Shown: positions 50,559 through 59,554 of the stretch, piece by piece
Layout of the letters: each line of letters begins with the position of its first letter
Numbering within the stretch: the first letter of the stretch is position 1
NCBI RefSeq assembly: GCF_014207955.1
Contig: NZ_JACHLK010000012.1
Coordinates: 162,055-226,054 of the forward strand
DNA length: 64,000 nucleotides
Reading direction: 5' to 3'
Origin: Acidovorax soli
Lineage (GTDB): Bacteria; Pseudomonadota; Gammaproteobacteria; Burkholderiales; Burkholderiaceae_C
Notes under the pieces: model-generated
The model's input: the letters and a program-made list of their open reading frames with translations, nothing else
The model's database searches: none
What the model was told of the DNA's origin: nothing
Translations under genes and position numbers: made by a program

Positions 50559-52883
50559 CTACTGCTTGCCTTCCACGCTGTTGCGCATGGCGGTCTGCGC
50601 GACGGCGTCCAGGGCCACGTCCACCACAGGCTGCTGGCTGAGCACCTGCAGGCTGCCCTGCTGGATGCACCGGTCAAGCAGCCGCAGCGTCATCGACTGG
50701 GTGCGGCCGGAGGCGTTGGTGAAGAGGAAGAAGGTGCCGTGCGAGCCGACCCAGGACAGCTGGGTGCGCTCCCACTGGCCTGCCACCAGCAGATTGACCC
50801 AGCTGCCGACGGCCAGCGCAGGCCTGGCGGGTGCATCCGCCGGGGTGGGGGTCGGCAGGGGTTCCAGATCCCCAGGCACGGAGGGCTGCAAGTCGTCCAT
50901 GAAGCCGGAATCCTGGGCTTCCGATGGCGCGACCCATGGCTCTTCATCCAGAAGCAGGTCCGGTGGCTCCACAGACTCCGCGCCCGGTGGCGGCGCTGGA
51001 GAATGGGACGGAGCGGCGGGCTTGGGCCCGCCCTGGAAGGCCTGCTGGTGCAACTGCATCAATTGCTCGAAGACCGCTTCGGTCCTGTCCGCGGGGTAGT
51101 CGATCAGTGCCAGGCCATCGCGCAGCCGGGCCAGCAGTTGGGGAATCAGGCGCGCGAGTTCGCCGGTGTGCATGCGGGTCAGCTCGGGCTGCGCGCTCCA
51201 GACCAGGATGCCCACCAGCTCCTGGTAGCTGCCCGGGTCGGCGCTGCCGGTCTTGTCGGCCAGGCGTGCCTGGGCTATGACCTGGGCCCAGGGGCCGAGC
51301 AGGAACTGGGCAATCTCGCCGGGAATGTGGTCGATCTGCGGCAGCAGCCGGATTTCGCCGGATATCTGGGCCGCCAGCAGATGGCGCTGCTCCGCGTGCT
51401 GCAGCGCCTCGATGGCACGCTGGCGCTCCTGTTCGCGCGCCTGCTCGCCGCCTGCCCATTGCGCGTGCAACTGCTGGCGGACCTGCTCGAAGTCGTCGGC
51501 ACTTTCGATGGTGGCCGAGGCCAGCGGGCCGGCCAAGTCCATGAGGGAGCGCATGAAGTGCTTGAAGCCGGGCGCCTCGGCCCCGTTGAAGGCCATGGCG
51601 TGGTCGGTGATGTCCTGCAGCAGACGGCGCGCGGGGTGTTCCTTGTTGCTGAAGAAACGTGGGTCGGCCAGCGCCAGCTGCATCAGGGCGGGCTCCAGGG
51701 CCCGCACGAACTGCTGCACGGGCCAGGGCAGCCGGCTGTCGCGCGCGATGTTGTCCACCATGAGCGCGACGACCTCCATGCTGAGGGCATCCCCCAGGCC
51801 CGCCGCGCGCCGCTGCCCCGGGCCGTTGCCCGGCTGGGCGCCCAGGCGCTCCATCATCTGGCCGACCTGGTTCATCTCCTGCAGCGCCTCGAAGGCGGCA
51901 GGCACGGTCATGGCGAAATCCGTGGCGGGCGGATCGATCTGGGGAAGCACGGCCGGGCTCTCGAATTCGCGTGCAAAACGTTCCGCGAAGGGCTCGTCCG
52001 CCGCCGGAGGCTGTGCCGGCGCGGCCTGGCTGCTGAACTCGCCAATCAGCAGGCGGCGCAGCCGGTCCAGCGTCAGCAGCGGGTCGCCGGAGCCTGCCGC
52101 TGCGGGTAGCCCCAAGTCCATGCCCATGCCTGTTTCGGCCCCGAACCCGGGGGATACGCCATCGCCGGCCGGTGCCACATACACCACCTGGCCGTCGGCC
52201 TGGCGCATGGCGTAGCCTGCGGGCTGCACGCCGCCCTGTTTGAGCTTGTCGATCTGGGCCAGGTAGAGCCCGCGCAGCTCGCTGCCCAAGGCCTTGGCCA
52301 TGTGGGCCATCCAGTCCTGCCGCACCTGCGCCGGGGCCTGCATCTGCGATACCACGGCCTGCAGCGCCTGCAGGAAGACCTCGGGGCGCAGGGGGTTGTG
52401 CTCGGGCTGCACCCGGGGCAGGCCCCGGGCGGCGCACACCAGCGCGTCGAGGTCGGCCAGCGGCCCTTCCACGGCCGATGCCAGGACCTGCGTGGCGCGG
52501 GCGCGTTCGATGCTTTCGGTGACCTGCGACTCATCCATCAGTTCGAGCTCGTCGAAATGGATGGTGAACAGCGAGCGCGAGGGTTTTTCCTCCCCCGGTG
52601 CCGTGGTCTGCTGTTCGAGTGCCTTGCGCAGCGCGCCGGGGTAGCGTTCGCCCATCACCGAGGTGAGCCGCATGAGCTGCTGCTGGGCTTCGAGCATGCC
52701 CTGGTGCTCGCCCGGCGTGCGGGCCTGGTCCTGGCGCTGTTGCAGGGACATGCGCGTCGCCTCGGCGACGCGCTCCATCAACTGCCGGGAATCCGCCAGC
52801 ACGCCCTGGACGAGGCGCTGGTAGTGTGGGGCGTTGCCGTCGCTGAAAGCCTTGTCGGGCGGTGCGGATTGTGTCAAGGCCAT
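50559..52883 (-). CDS. DUF1631 family protein
   Basis: 774 residues, a large cytoplasmic protein of the DUF1631 family. Recognisable segments are QQLMRLTSVMGERYPG, VDNIARDSRLPWPVQQFVRALEP, KEHPARRLLQDITDHAM and the C-terminal PilZ-like beta barrel (LAVGSWVNLLVAGQWERTQLSWVG ... FFLFTNASGRTQSMTLRLLDRC). The C-terminal segment suggests a cyclic-di-GMP-binding PilZ-type fold, but the RxxxR motif is not clear, so binding is unproved. No signal peptide. It is a single gene with no obvious partner. Confidence 0.85.
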   Translation of the reverse strand: MALTQSAPPDKAFSDGNAPHYQRLVQGVLADSRQLMERVAEATRMSLQQRQDQARTPGEHQGMLEAQQQLMRLTSVMGERYPGALRKALEQQTTAPGEEKPSRSLFTIHFDELELMDESQVTESIERARATQVLASAVEGPLADLDALVCAARGLPRVQPEHNPLRPEVFLQALQAVVSQMQAPAQVRQDWMAHMAKALGSELRGLYLAQIDKLKQGGVQPAGYAMRQADGQVVYVAPAGDGVSPGFGAETGMGMDLGLPAAAGSGDPLLTLDRLRRLLIGEFSSQAAPAQPPAADEPFAERFAREFESPAVLPQIDPPATDFAMTVPAAFEALQEMNQVGQMMERLGAQPGNGPGQRRAAGLGDALSMEVVALMVDNIARDSRLPWPVQQFVRALEPALMQLALADPRFFSNKEHPARRLLQDITDHAMAFNGAEAPGFKHFMRSLMDLAGPLASATIESADDFEQVRQQLHAQWAGGEQAREQERQRAIEALQHAEQRHLLAAQISGEIRLLPQIDHIPGEIAQFLLGPWAQVIAQARLADKTGSADPGSYQELVGILVWSAQPELTRMHTGELARLIPQLLARLRDGLALIDYPADRTEAVFEQLMQLHQQAFQGGPKPAAPSHSPAPPPGAESVEPPDLLLDEEPWVAPSEAQDSGFMDDLQPSVPGDLEPLPTPTPADAPARPALAVGSWVNLLVAGQWERTQLSWVGSHGTFFLFTNASGRTQSMTLRLLDRCIQQGSLQVLSQQPVVDVALDAVAQTAMRNSVEGKQ

Positions 52884-52949
52884 CTTCTCTGGGGAGTAGC
52901 AGGATACCTGCGATGGTACGCGGGCTTGCTGACCAGGTGGTGAAGATCC

Positions 52950-54104
52950 TCAGGCAGATGGCCTGGGCCTCGTCCAGGTCAGCAGCACCAACGTGCACAC
53001 GGTGCCCAGCGCCACCAGGGCGCACAGCTGGGGCAAGGCGGCCACGAGCGGCGCACCCAACTGGTTCAGGCGCAGCGAGGCCTGCACGCCCGAGGTGCTG
53101 GGCAGCAGCCAGCGCAGCCACTGCAGTGCCTCGGGCAGGGCTTCCACGGGCCACGAGAAGCCGGCCACGAAGGCGATCGGCAGCGTGGTGAACAGCAGCA
53201 CCTGCAGTGCGCGCTCGCGGTTGCCCACCCACAGGCCGACCAGGGCCCCCAGGGCCGCGATGGCCGGCACGTAGCAGGCCAGCAGCGCCAGGGCGCCCAG
53301 CGGGTTGCCGCCGCGCGGGTAGTCGTGCAGCAGGAAGATCCAGCCGAAGTAGAAGGCGCCGCTCGCCCAGCCCAGCGTGCACAGTGCCAGCAGTCGGCCC
53401 ATCCAGGTGCGGGCACGGGCGCGGTGCCGGCCAGCCTCCACCCAGGTGCCGGTGAGCATGGCCGCGCCCATGAGCAGCGTCTGCTGCAGGATGAGCAGCG
53501 CCACGGCGGGTACGACGAAGCTGCCATAGCCCTCGGTCGGGTTGAACAGCGCCACCATCTGCAGCTGCACCGGGTTGCGGCTGGCGGCGGCCTGCTGGGC
53601 GCTCTGGCCCGCGGCCTGCAGCTTGCGCATCTCGATGCCGGCGGACACGGTGCCCACGGCCTCGGCAAAGCCGTACTGCACGGCCTTGTTGAGCAGTGCA
53701 TAGGCGCCATTGCCTTCCACGCGCACCAGGGCTTCCTCGCCGCGCACCACGCTGCGCTTGAGGTCGCGCGGCAGCAGCGCATAGCCTTCCACCTCGCCGC
53801 GCCACAGCGCCTCCTGTGCCTCGCGCTCGCTGGCGGTCACCAGGCGCACCTCGATGCGCGGGTCGGCCTCGGCAAAGCGCGTGATCTGGCGCGACAGGCT
53901 GCTGCCGTCCAGGTCGACCACGGCCACGGGCACGCGTGTCAGCACCTCGTCGGTGTAGAACCAGGGGTAGAAAAAGCCGTACAGCACCGGCGCGGCCACG
54001 AGCAGCAGCAGCACGCCCTTGTCGCGGCAGATGGCGGTCAGCGCCTGCAGCCAGGCACCCAAGAGGTTCGATGGCTCGGCCAAAGGTTCGTAGCGTGCGT
54101 CCAT
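52950..54104 (-). CDS. ABC-2 type transporter permease (YhhJ-like), second
   Basis: 384 residues. One N-terminal membrane helix (GVLLLLVAAPVLYGFFYPWF), a large periplasmic domain (about 50-190) and five C-terminal helices make the ABC-2 export permease form. ATG 54104 overlaps the stop of the upstream permease (TGATG), so the two are coupled; a GTG at 54107 also fits. It pairs with the 54104-55279 permease as the two membrane halves of a transporter, or as repeated subunits. No ATP-binding subunit is encoded nearby. Last gene of the TetR-flanked efflux operon. Confidence 0.9.
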   Translation of the reverse strand: MDARYEPLAEPSNLLGAWLQALTAICRDKGVLLLLVAAPVLYGFFYPWFYTDEVLTRVPVAVVDLDGSSLSRQITRFAEADPRIEVRLVTASEREAQEALWRGEVEGYALLPRDLKRSVVRGEEALVRVEGNGAYALLNKAVQYGFAEAVGTVSAGIEMRKLQAAGQSAQQAAASRNPVQLQMVALFNPTEGYGSFVVPAVALLILQQTLLMGAAMLTGTWVEAGRHRARARTWMGRLLALCTLGWASGAFYFGWIFLLHDYPRGGNPLGALALLACYVPAIAALGALVGLWVGNRERALQVLLFTTLPIAFVAGFSWPVEALPEALQWLRWLLPSTSGVQASLRLNQLGAPLVAALPQLCALVALGTVCTLVLLTWTRPRPSA

Positions 54105-55279
54105 CACCGTCCTCCCCAGCTCTGCGGCTTGCTGCGCGCCAGGTGCAGCGCCGCGCTGCCGGCCATGAGCAGCACGGCCGTGGCCAGCATCAGCGCCACC
54201 ACGGTGGGGACACTGGTGCGCAGCGGCGCGCCCATCTGCAGCTGCTCGATCTGCAGGCGGATGTAGTGCGTGTAGGGCATGGCCTCGGCCCAGGCGCGCG
54301 CGCTGGCCGGCATGCCCGCCAGCGGAAAACCCACGCCGCTGAACGCAAAGGCCGGCGCCGCGAAGAAGCCCGCGCCCGACAGCGCCGTGCGCAGCGAGCG
54401 GGTGAGGCCCGCCAGCGCCGCGCCGGCCGCGACCGACACCGCCATCAGCAGCGCCAGGCCCACCGCCACCCAGGCCAGGTTGCCCGGCGGATGCCAGCCG
54501 CGCCCCCAGGTGATGCCCGCCAGCGCCATCAGCGCCACCAGCGTGAGCGAGGCCCAGGGCAGGGCCAGCTTGCCGAGCAAGGCGCTGGCGGTGTGCAGCA
54601 GGCCGCCTTCCGTGCCCAGCCAGTCGCCCAGCGAGCGGTCGCGCAACTCGCGGCCCACGGTCCAGGCGCCGGCCGTCATGGCCAGGATGTGCAGCAGCGC
54701 CGGGATCAGCGCCGCGCCCAGGAACTGCTCGTAGTTGGTGGACACGTTGAACAGCGCCAGCAGCTGCGTGTGGATGGGCTCCATGCTCACGCGCACGGCC
54801 TTCGCGGGCTCGCCGCGCTTGTTGCGCGCCGCCATCTCGATGCCGGCCGACAGCGTGCCCACTGCGGCGCGCACATCGCGCTGCAACACGCCCGAATGCG
54901 TGCCCAGCTGCGCGTTGTGCAGCAGCGTGACCTGGGCCGTGCGACCCTCTTTCACAGTGCGCGCAAAGTCGCGCGGGATGGTGACCACGGCATAGACCTC
55001 CACACTGCGCAGTGCGCGCTCGGCCTCGGCCGTGTTGGCGTGGTGCTGCACCACCTGCAGGCCGGGCGTGGCGTTGAGCATGCGCACCAACTGGCGCGAC
55101 AGGGCCGAGTGGTCGTCGTCCAGCACGCCCACGGGCAGGTGGCGCGGAATGCCGGCCGAGAAGATCCAGCCCATGAGCAGCACCGCCAGCAGCGGCACCC
55201 AGGTGACCATGGCCAGGTCCCAGGGGCTGGCAAGCAGGCGTCGTGCCTCGCGGCGAAAGCTGTGGACCAGGGAATTCAT
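54104..55279 (-). CDS. ABC-2 type transporter permease, first
   Basis: 391 residues with the same layout as the following permease: an N-terminal helix (PLLAVLLMGWIFSA), a periplasmic domain with paired helices (RALRSVEVYAVVTIPRDF), then five helices near the C-terminus (LLMAVSVAAGAALAGL, GFFAAPAFAFSGVG). It resembles YhhJ/YbhR-type subunits that act with HlyD-like adaptors. It follows the adaptor gene with a 34-bp gap and overlaps the next permease by one base. The missing ATPase is discussed in the findings. Confidence 0.9.
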   Translation of the reverse strand: MNSLVHSFRREARRLLASPWDLAMVTWVPLLAVLLMGWIFSAGIPRHLPVGVLDDDHSALSRQLVRMLNATPGLQVVQHHANTAEAERALRSVEVYAVVTIPRDFARTVKEGRTAQVTLLHNAQLGTHSGVLQRDVRAAVGTLSAGIEMAARNKRGEPAKAVRVSMEPIHTQLLALFNVSTNYEQFLGAALIPALLHILAMTAGAWTVGRELRDRSLGDWLGTEGGLLHTASALLGKLALPWASLTLVALMALAGITWGRGWHPPGNLAWVAVGLALLMAVSVAAGAALAGLTRSLRTALSGAGFFAAPAFAFSGVGFPLAGMPASARAWAEAMPYTHYIRLQIEQLQMGAPLRTSVPTVVALMLATAVLLMAGSAALHLARSKPQSWGGR

Positions 55280-55313
55280 GGCGTGGTCAAGAGGCAGGGC
55301 GTTGCGCGCTGGC

Positions 55314-56333
55314 TCATTGCACCAGCACCGTCATGCCGGGGCGGGCACCTTCGATGGGGGCGGCCGGGCGGGCGCGCACTTCGAAGGTGCGCACGTCGAA
55401 GCCCTGGCCGGCGCGCGTGGCGCGCCAGGTGGCAAAGTCGGGCAGGGCGGCCGTGTGGTAGACCTTGAAGCGCACGGGCTTTGCGGTGCTGCCCAGGGCG
55501 GGCAGCGTGGCCTCGAACTCCTGGCCGATGGCAAAGCGCTGCAGGCGGTCCTCGCGCACGTTCAGTACCACCCACTGGTCGGTCAGGTCCACCACGGTGA
55601 CCACGGCCACGCCCTGGGGCGAGAGTTCGCCGCTGCGCGCCAGCACCTTGGCGACCTCGCCGGCCACAGGGCTCTTGAGTTCGGTCTCGGCCTGGGCGGC
55701 CTGCACTTCGGCCACCACGCCCGCCACCTGGCGTGCCTGGGCAATCGCGGCGCTGCGGTCTTCGGGCCGGGCACCGGCGCGCGCCAGCTCGTACTGCGCC
55801 TTGGCGGCCAGGGCCTGGTCGCGCGCGGCCTTGTGGTTGGCCTCGGCCTCGTCGCGCTTTTGCGCGGCCACCAGGCCCTCACGGGCCAGACCGTCCACGC
55901 GGCGGTAGGACGATTCGGCCAGCTCGGCCGCCGTCACGGCACGCTGCCAGGCCAGGCGGGCCATCTCCACCTCCTGCGGGCGGGCGCCATGCTGGGCCTT
56001 GTCGGCCACGGCCTGGGCGGCCTCCTGCGCCGCGGTGGCCTGGGCCAGCTTGGCCTGCACCTCGGGGCTGTCCATGCGGATCAGCGGAGCGCCCACGACG
56101 ATCTGGTCGCCTTCCTTCACCAGGATCTGCGCGATGCGTGCCGTGACCTTGGGCGCGATGTCGGCCTCGCGCGCCTCCATCTGACCCTGGAAGACCTCGG
56201 GTGCCGGCTGCGAGGCCTTCCACAGGCCGTAGCCCACGAAGCCGGCCGCTGCCACCAGGGCCACCGCGCCCAGGGCCATGGCAGGCTTGCTGCCCCGGCC
56301 GTTGTTCTTGTTGTTGCTGCTGGTATCGCTCAT
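55314..56333 (-). CDS. HlyD family efflux periplasmic adaptor
   Basis: 339 residues. One membrane anchor (MALGAVALVAAAGFVGYGLW), the lipoyl half GQMEAREADIAPKVTARIAQILVKEGDQI, a long helical hairpin (about 90-215) rich in Ala/Gln/Glu, and the second lipoyl half KSPVAGEVAKVLARSGEL with a beta barrel. It resembles YhiI/EmrA-type adaptors that join inner-membrane exporters to a TolC channel. The start is ATG 56333; a TTG at 56339 overlaps the TolC stop and is possible. Two permeases follow. Confidence 0.92.
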   Translation of the reverse strand: MSDTSSNNKNNGRGSKPAMALGAVALVAAAGFVGYGLWKASQPAPEVFQGQMEAREADIAPKVTARIAQILVKEGDQIVVGAPLIRMDSPEVQAKLAQATAAQEAAQAVADKAQHGARPQEVEMARLAWQRAVTAAELAESSYRRVDGLAREGLVAAQKRDEAEANHKAARDQALAAKAQYELARAGARPEDRSAAIAQARQVAGVVAEVQAAQAETELKSPVAGEVAKVLARSGELSPQGVAVVTVVDLTDQWVVLNVREDRLQRFAIGQEFEATLPALGSTAKPVRFKVYHTAALPDFATWRATRAGQGFDVRTFEVRARPAAPIEGARPGMTVLVQ

Positions 56334-56335
56334 GT

Positions 56336-57787
56336 TCAATCCACCTTCACATCGGCACGCGCCATGTATTTGCCAAATTCATCGGAGAGGCCGCAGGCCT
56401 CGAGCAGCTCGGCCAGGGCCTTCACGTAGTCATGGGCGGCCTGGGCCCGCTCGGTCTGCGCCTTGGCCTGGTTGACCTGGGCGTCGATCAGGTCCAGCGT
56501 GGTGCTGGTGCCGGCCCGCAGGCCCGAGCTGCGCAGGCGCAGCACCTCGTCGGCCAGCTCCAGCCCGGGTTGCAGGGCGAAGTAGGCGCGGCGCGCCTGC
56601 TCCAGCGCCTGCCAGCGTTTTTCCACCAGCAGCGCAATGTCGTTCTGCGCCTGGGCACCGGTGCGCTCGGCCTGTTCGATCTGGCGTGAGGACGAGGCCG
56701 CCAGCGCATCGCGGTCGATGGAGTCCCACAGCGTGAAGCGCACGCCGATGCCGGCTACCCAGTCGGCGTCCCGGCCGGTCTTGAGCTGGCGCTGGCCGAA
56801 GGCGAACACCTGGGGCTTGCGCAGGGCCTCCTGTGCGGCATGCAACTGCTCGGCCTGGCCCTTCTTGGCGGCCACCTTGGCCAGGCCCGGGTGGCGCTGC
56901 AGGGCGGCATCGACGAAATAGGGCAGGGGCTCCACCGGCTGGCCCAGCACGAACAGCGGGCTCGTGGGCGTCACGCGCTCGCTGGCCTTGACCGTGCGGG
57001 CCAGTGCCGTGGCGGCCAGGTCGGCATCGTCGCGCGCCTTGCGCGCGTTGCGGCGCGCCTCCTCCAGCGCGGCGCGCGCCTGCAGGCGCTCCACGCGGGC
57101 AATCACGCCGGCGTCCAGCATCTTCTGCGCCGCTGCGTCGTGCTGCTCGATGGTGGCCAGGGCCGATTCGCGCAGCCGGGCCGCCTGCTCGGCCAATTGG
57201 GCGCCAAAGTAGCGCTGCACCAGCACCGTGGTGACCTCATGGCCGGTCTTGTCGGCATCGGCACGTACCTCGGCGGCCTGCGCCTGCACCAGGCCGCGCG
57301 CCGCATCACCCGCGCCACCCATGTAGATCGGCCAGATGCCAGAGACCGAGGTGCTGGTGTCCGATTTGTGGCGGTTCAGGGTGTAGCTGGCCGGCAGGTG
57401 GGGCAATTGGGCCAGCGAGCCAGCCAATTGGGGCGGCAGCTGCTGCAGCACGCCGGGCAGGGCCTGGTTCACGGGGTTCAGGTCGAGGTCCAGGTTGGCG
57501 TTGTAGGCATACGCCGCGCCGCTCAGCGAGACCACCGGGCCGCCCAGGCGCGCCAGGGCCTGGCGGCGCAACTGGGCGCTTTCGACCGCGCTGCGCGATG
57601 CGGCGAGCTGGTCGGAGCGTGCCGTGAGCTGCTCCAGGGCGGCGTTGAAGGCCATGGGCTGGGCCTGTGCAGGCCCTTGCAGGGCGAGCAGGGACAGCAC
57701 GGCTGCGGCGCGCAGCGTGGGCATGCGAAGGCAAAAGCGGGGCCTGCCGGCCGCCGTGTGCGGCCGGTTCGTGGTGTGCAAGGTCAT
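56336..57787 (-). CDS. TolC family outer membrane efflux protein
   Basis: 483 residues. A signal peptide is present within the first about 45 residues (AAAVLSLLALQGPAQAQ), and an N-terminal region of 20 residues before it suggests the start may be ATG 57724 (MPTLRAAAV). The TolC repeat pattern appears as long coiled helices (ALEQLTARSDQLAASRSAVESAQL; ERLQARAALEEARRNARKARDDADLA) with beta strands (VSLSGAAYAYNANLDLDL). It forms the outer-membrane tunnel. It overlaps the HlyD start and is 24 bp after the hydrolase, in one operon. The adjacent RND pair lacks such a channel. Confidence 0.9.
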   Translation of the reverse strand: MTLHTTNRPHTAAGRPRFCLRMPTLRAAAVLSLLALQGPAQAQPMAFNAALEQLTARSDQLAASRSAVESAQLRRQALARLGGPVVSLSGAAYAYNANLDLDLNPVNQALPGVLQQLPPQLAGSLAQLPHLPASYTLNRHKSDTSTSVSGIWPIYMGGAGDAARGLVQAQAAEVRADADKTGHEVTTVLVQRYFGAQLAEQAARLRESALATIEQHDAAAQKMLDAGVIARVERLQARAALEEARRNARKARDDADLAATALARTVKASERVTPTSPLFVLGQPVEPLPYFVDAALQRHPGLAKVAAKKGQAEQLHAAQEALRKPQVFAFGQRQLKTGRDADWVAGIGVRFTLWDSIDRDALAASSSRQIEQAERTGAQAQNDIALLVEKRWQALEQARRAYFALQPGLELADEVLRLRSSGLRAGTSTTLDLIDAQVNQAKAQTERAQAAHDYVKALAELLEACGLSDEFGKYMARADVKVD

Positions 57788-57811
57788 GGTGTCGTCGGGT
57801 GGTCGGTGGGC

Positions 57812-58633
57812 TCAGCGTGCGCCCACCGGGGTGTAGGCATCGCGGTGGTCGGCGAGCCAGCGCTCGGAGCGGTCGCTGCCATGCTGGCTGGGGTGAAAGT
57901 CGCGCCGCAGGTAGGCGCGCCAGGGGCGCCAGCTCTCGCGCACCAGGCCGCCCCGGCCGAACAGCAAGCGCGCCGCACTGGTCCAGGTGCCCCAGCGCCA
58001 CAGGGTGCCGTCGCGGCGCAGGTTGCCCACGGTCTGGCGCAGCACATCGCCCAGGAACACCAGCGTGATGCGGCGGAACCAGGTGATGCGCCAGGCATGG
58101 TCGCCGCCCAGGGCCTGGTAGATCTCGAAGGCCGTGCTCTTGTGCTCGGCCTCTTCGGCGCAGTGCCATTGCCACATGGTGGCCAGGCGGGGCTCGGCGC
58201 CTTCCAGCACCTGTGGATGGGCCAGCAGCCACTCGGCCAGCAGGGCGGTGAAGTGCTCGTTGGCGGCGGTCACCGCCAGGGGGTGGCGCACATCGGCACC
58301 GTCGAAGAGCTTCATGCGCTCGGCCGCGCGCGGCCCCCAGGTGTTGACCAGGCCCTGCGTGTCGAGATGGCCGTTGAACAGCGCATGGATGCGCCGGTGC
58401 GTGGCCTCCTGCCCGATGAAGCCGCGCACCTCGTCGGCGTACTGCGCCTGCCGCTCGGCGGGCAGGGCCTTGTGGCCATTGCGCACGGCGTCGATGAAGA
58501 ACTGCTCGCCCACGGGGAAGCTCATCGACAGCGCATTGAAGAACGCCGTGCGAAAGGCGTCGCCACCGCACCAGTGGCGTTCGAAGGGCGCCGTGAGGTC
58601 GATGAGCAGGCGGCGGACGACGAGTTCGGTCAT
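57812..58633 (-). CDS. Metal-dependent hydrolase, PF10118 family
   Basis: 273 residues. The family pattern includes FFNALSMSFPVGEQFFIDAVR with the acidic ligands, RGFIGQEATHRRIHALFN, and TMWQWHCAEEAEHKSTAFEIYQAL; the spacing of Glu and His residues suggests a di-iron or dinuclear metal site like that of ferritin-like proteins. Members are annotated as predicted metal-dependent hydrolases; the reaction is not known. It is the first gene of the efflux operon and its ATG (58633) lies 26 bp from operator A of the TetR regulator, so it is the promoter-proximal product. Confidence 0.88.
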   Translation of the reverse strand: MTELVVRRLLIDLTAPFERHWCGGDAFRTAFFNALSMSFPVGEQFFIDAVRNGHKALPAERQAQYADEVRGFIGQEATHRRIHALFNGHLDTQGLVNTWGPRAAERMKLFDGADVRHPLAVTAANEHFTALLAEWLLAHPQVLEGAEPRLATMWQWHCAEEAEHKSTAFEIYQALGGDHAWRITWFRRITLVFLGDVLRQTVGNLRRDGTLWRWGTWTSAARLLFGRGGLVRESWRPWRAYLRRDFHPSQHGSDRSERWLADHRDAYTPVGAR

Positions 58634-58658
58634 GGCAGGCTCCCGGGGTGAAAAGGCT

Positions 58659-58678
58659 TTGGTACGTTGTGGTACCAA
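58659..58678. promoter_or_regulatory. TetR operator A (20-bp perfect inverted repeat)
   Basis: TTGGTAC-GTTGTG-GTACCAA is a perfect 7-6-7 inverted repeat, 26 bp before the hydrolase ATG. The core GGTAC-N6-GTACC is repeated at operator B. Confidence 0.78.
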
Positions 58679-58702
58679 GCGCCTATGATGCGACTGGAAT
58701 GT

Positions 58703-58718
58703 GGTACTGTCAAGTACC
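58703..58718. promoter_or_regulatory. TetR operator B
   Basis: GGTAC-TGTCAA-GTACC has the same arms and spacing as operator A; the two centres are 42 bp apart (four turns). It lies 36 bp before the TetR ATG. Confidence 0.75.
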
Positions 58719-58753
58719 TTTTCGGATATTCCCAGGAATTCCTTCCCGCCGCC

Positions 58754-59359
58754 ATGACCGAAGCCCCGACCGTTGCCAGCCCCTCCACCGTGCACCGCTC
58801 CCGCCTGCTGGAAGGCATGGCGCGGGCCGTGGCCGCGCGCGGCTATGCCGACACCACCATCGCCGACATCGTGCGCGAGGCCAGCGTCTCGCGCCGCACC
58901 TTCTACGAGAACTTCGGCGACAAGGCCGAGTGCCTGATCGCGCTCTACGAGGTCGCCAGCGGCAATGCCATCACCGTGCTGCGCAATGCCATCGATCCGC
59001 ACAGCGAGTGGCAGACGCAGGTAGAGCAGGCCCTCAAGGCCTACTTCGGCGTGCTCGAACGCAACCCCGTGCTGCTGCGCACGCTGTTCGTGGAGATGCT
59101 GGGCCTGGGCCCGGCGGGCCTGGCCGCGCGCCGCCGGGCCAACCAGCAGCTGGCCGACCTGATGCTCGACGTGGTGAACAACCGCCCGGGCGAACGCCTG
59201 CGCAAGGCCCCGCTGCAGCCCAAGATGGCCATGGCGGTGGTGGGTGGCATCAACGAAATGGTGCTGCAGTCCATCGAGGAGGGCCGCGCCAGCGACCTGC
59301 AGGAGCTGGTGGAGCCCGCAGCGATGCTGCTGCGCGCGGCGATCTCCGCGGAGTTCTGA
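58754..59359 (+). CDS. TetR family regulator of the divergent efflux operon
   Basis: 201 residues. The helix-turn-helix is ADTTIADIVREASVSRRTFYENFGDKAECL (recognition helix SRRTFYENF). The C-terminal ligand domain is all-helical without a recognised signature (LKAYFGVLERNPVLLRTLFVEML). ATG 58754 is chosen because the DNA-binding domain starts about 20 residues later and both operators are upstream of it. It likely represses itself and the five-gene hydrolase-efflux operon, and an exported or modified compound would be the inducer. Confidence 0.9.
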   Translation: MTEAPTVASPSTVHRSRLLEGMARAVAARGYADTTIADIVREASVSRRTFYENFGDKAECLIALYEVASGNAITVLRNAIDPHSEWQTQVEQALKAYFGVLERNPVLLRTLFVEMLGLGPAGLAARRRANQQLADLMLDVVNNRPGERLRKAPLQPKMAMAVVGGINEMVLQSIEEGRASDLQELVEPAAMLLRAAISAEF

Positions 59360-59480
59360 GCCGAGGCCGCCAGGGGGCTCGATTTCAATGCTCCGTAGCG
59401 CTACGTGCGGCCCACAGCCGATGAGACTGGCGCGGCCCAAACCAGTACCCCCGTGCAAGGGCCGCCCCGCCGCACCGGGG

Positions 59481-59551
59481 GCGTCCCCCTCCCAGATTGC
59501 AAAGCAATATGAGAGAGGGGTGAAGGCGCGGAGCGCCTCAGGGGGGGCTTC
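59481..59551 (-). repeat. GC-rich 3'-end repeat, copy 2 (VOC gene side)
   Basis: On the minus strand AAGCCCCCCCTGAGGCGCTC, CGCGCCTTC and then, after an insertion carrying ATTGC/GCAAT arms, GGGGGACGCC, starting 3 bp after the VOC stop codon. GAGGCGC/GCGCCTC-type arms fold back. It matches the moeA-end copy through the shared CCCCCCTGAG and GACGCC ends. The 195-bp gap to the TetR stop (59360-59554) otherwise holds only GC-rich, partly palindromic sequence without genes. Confidence 0.7.
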
Positions 59552-59554
59552 ATC

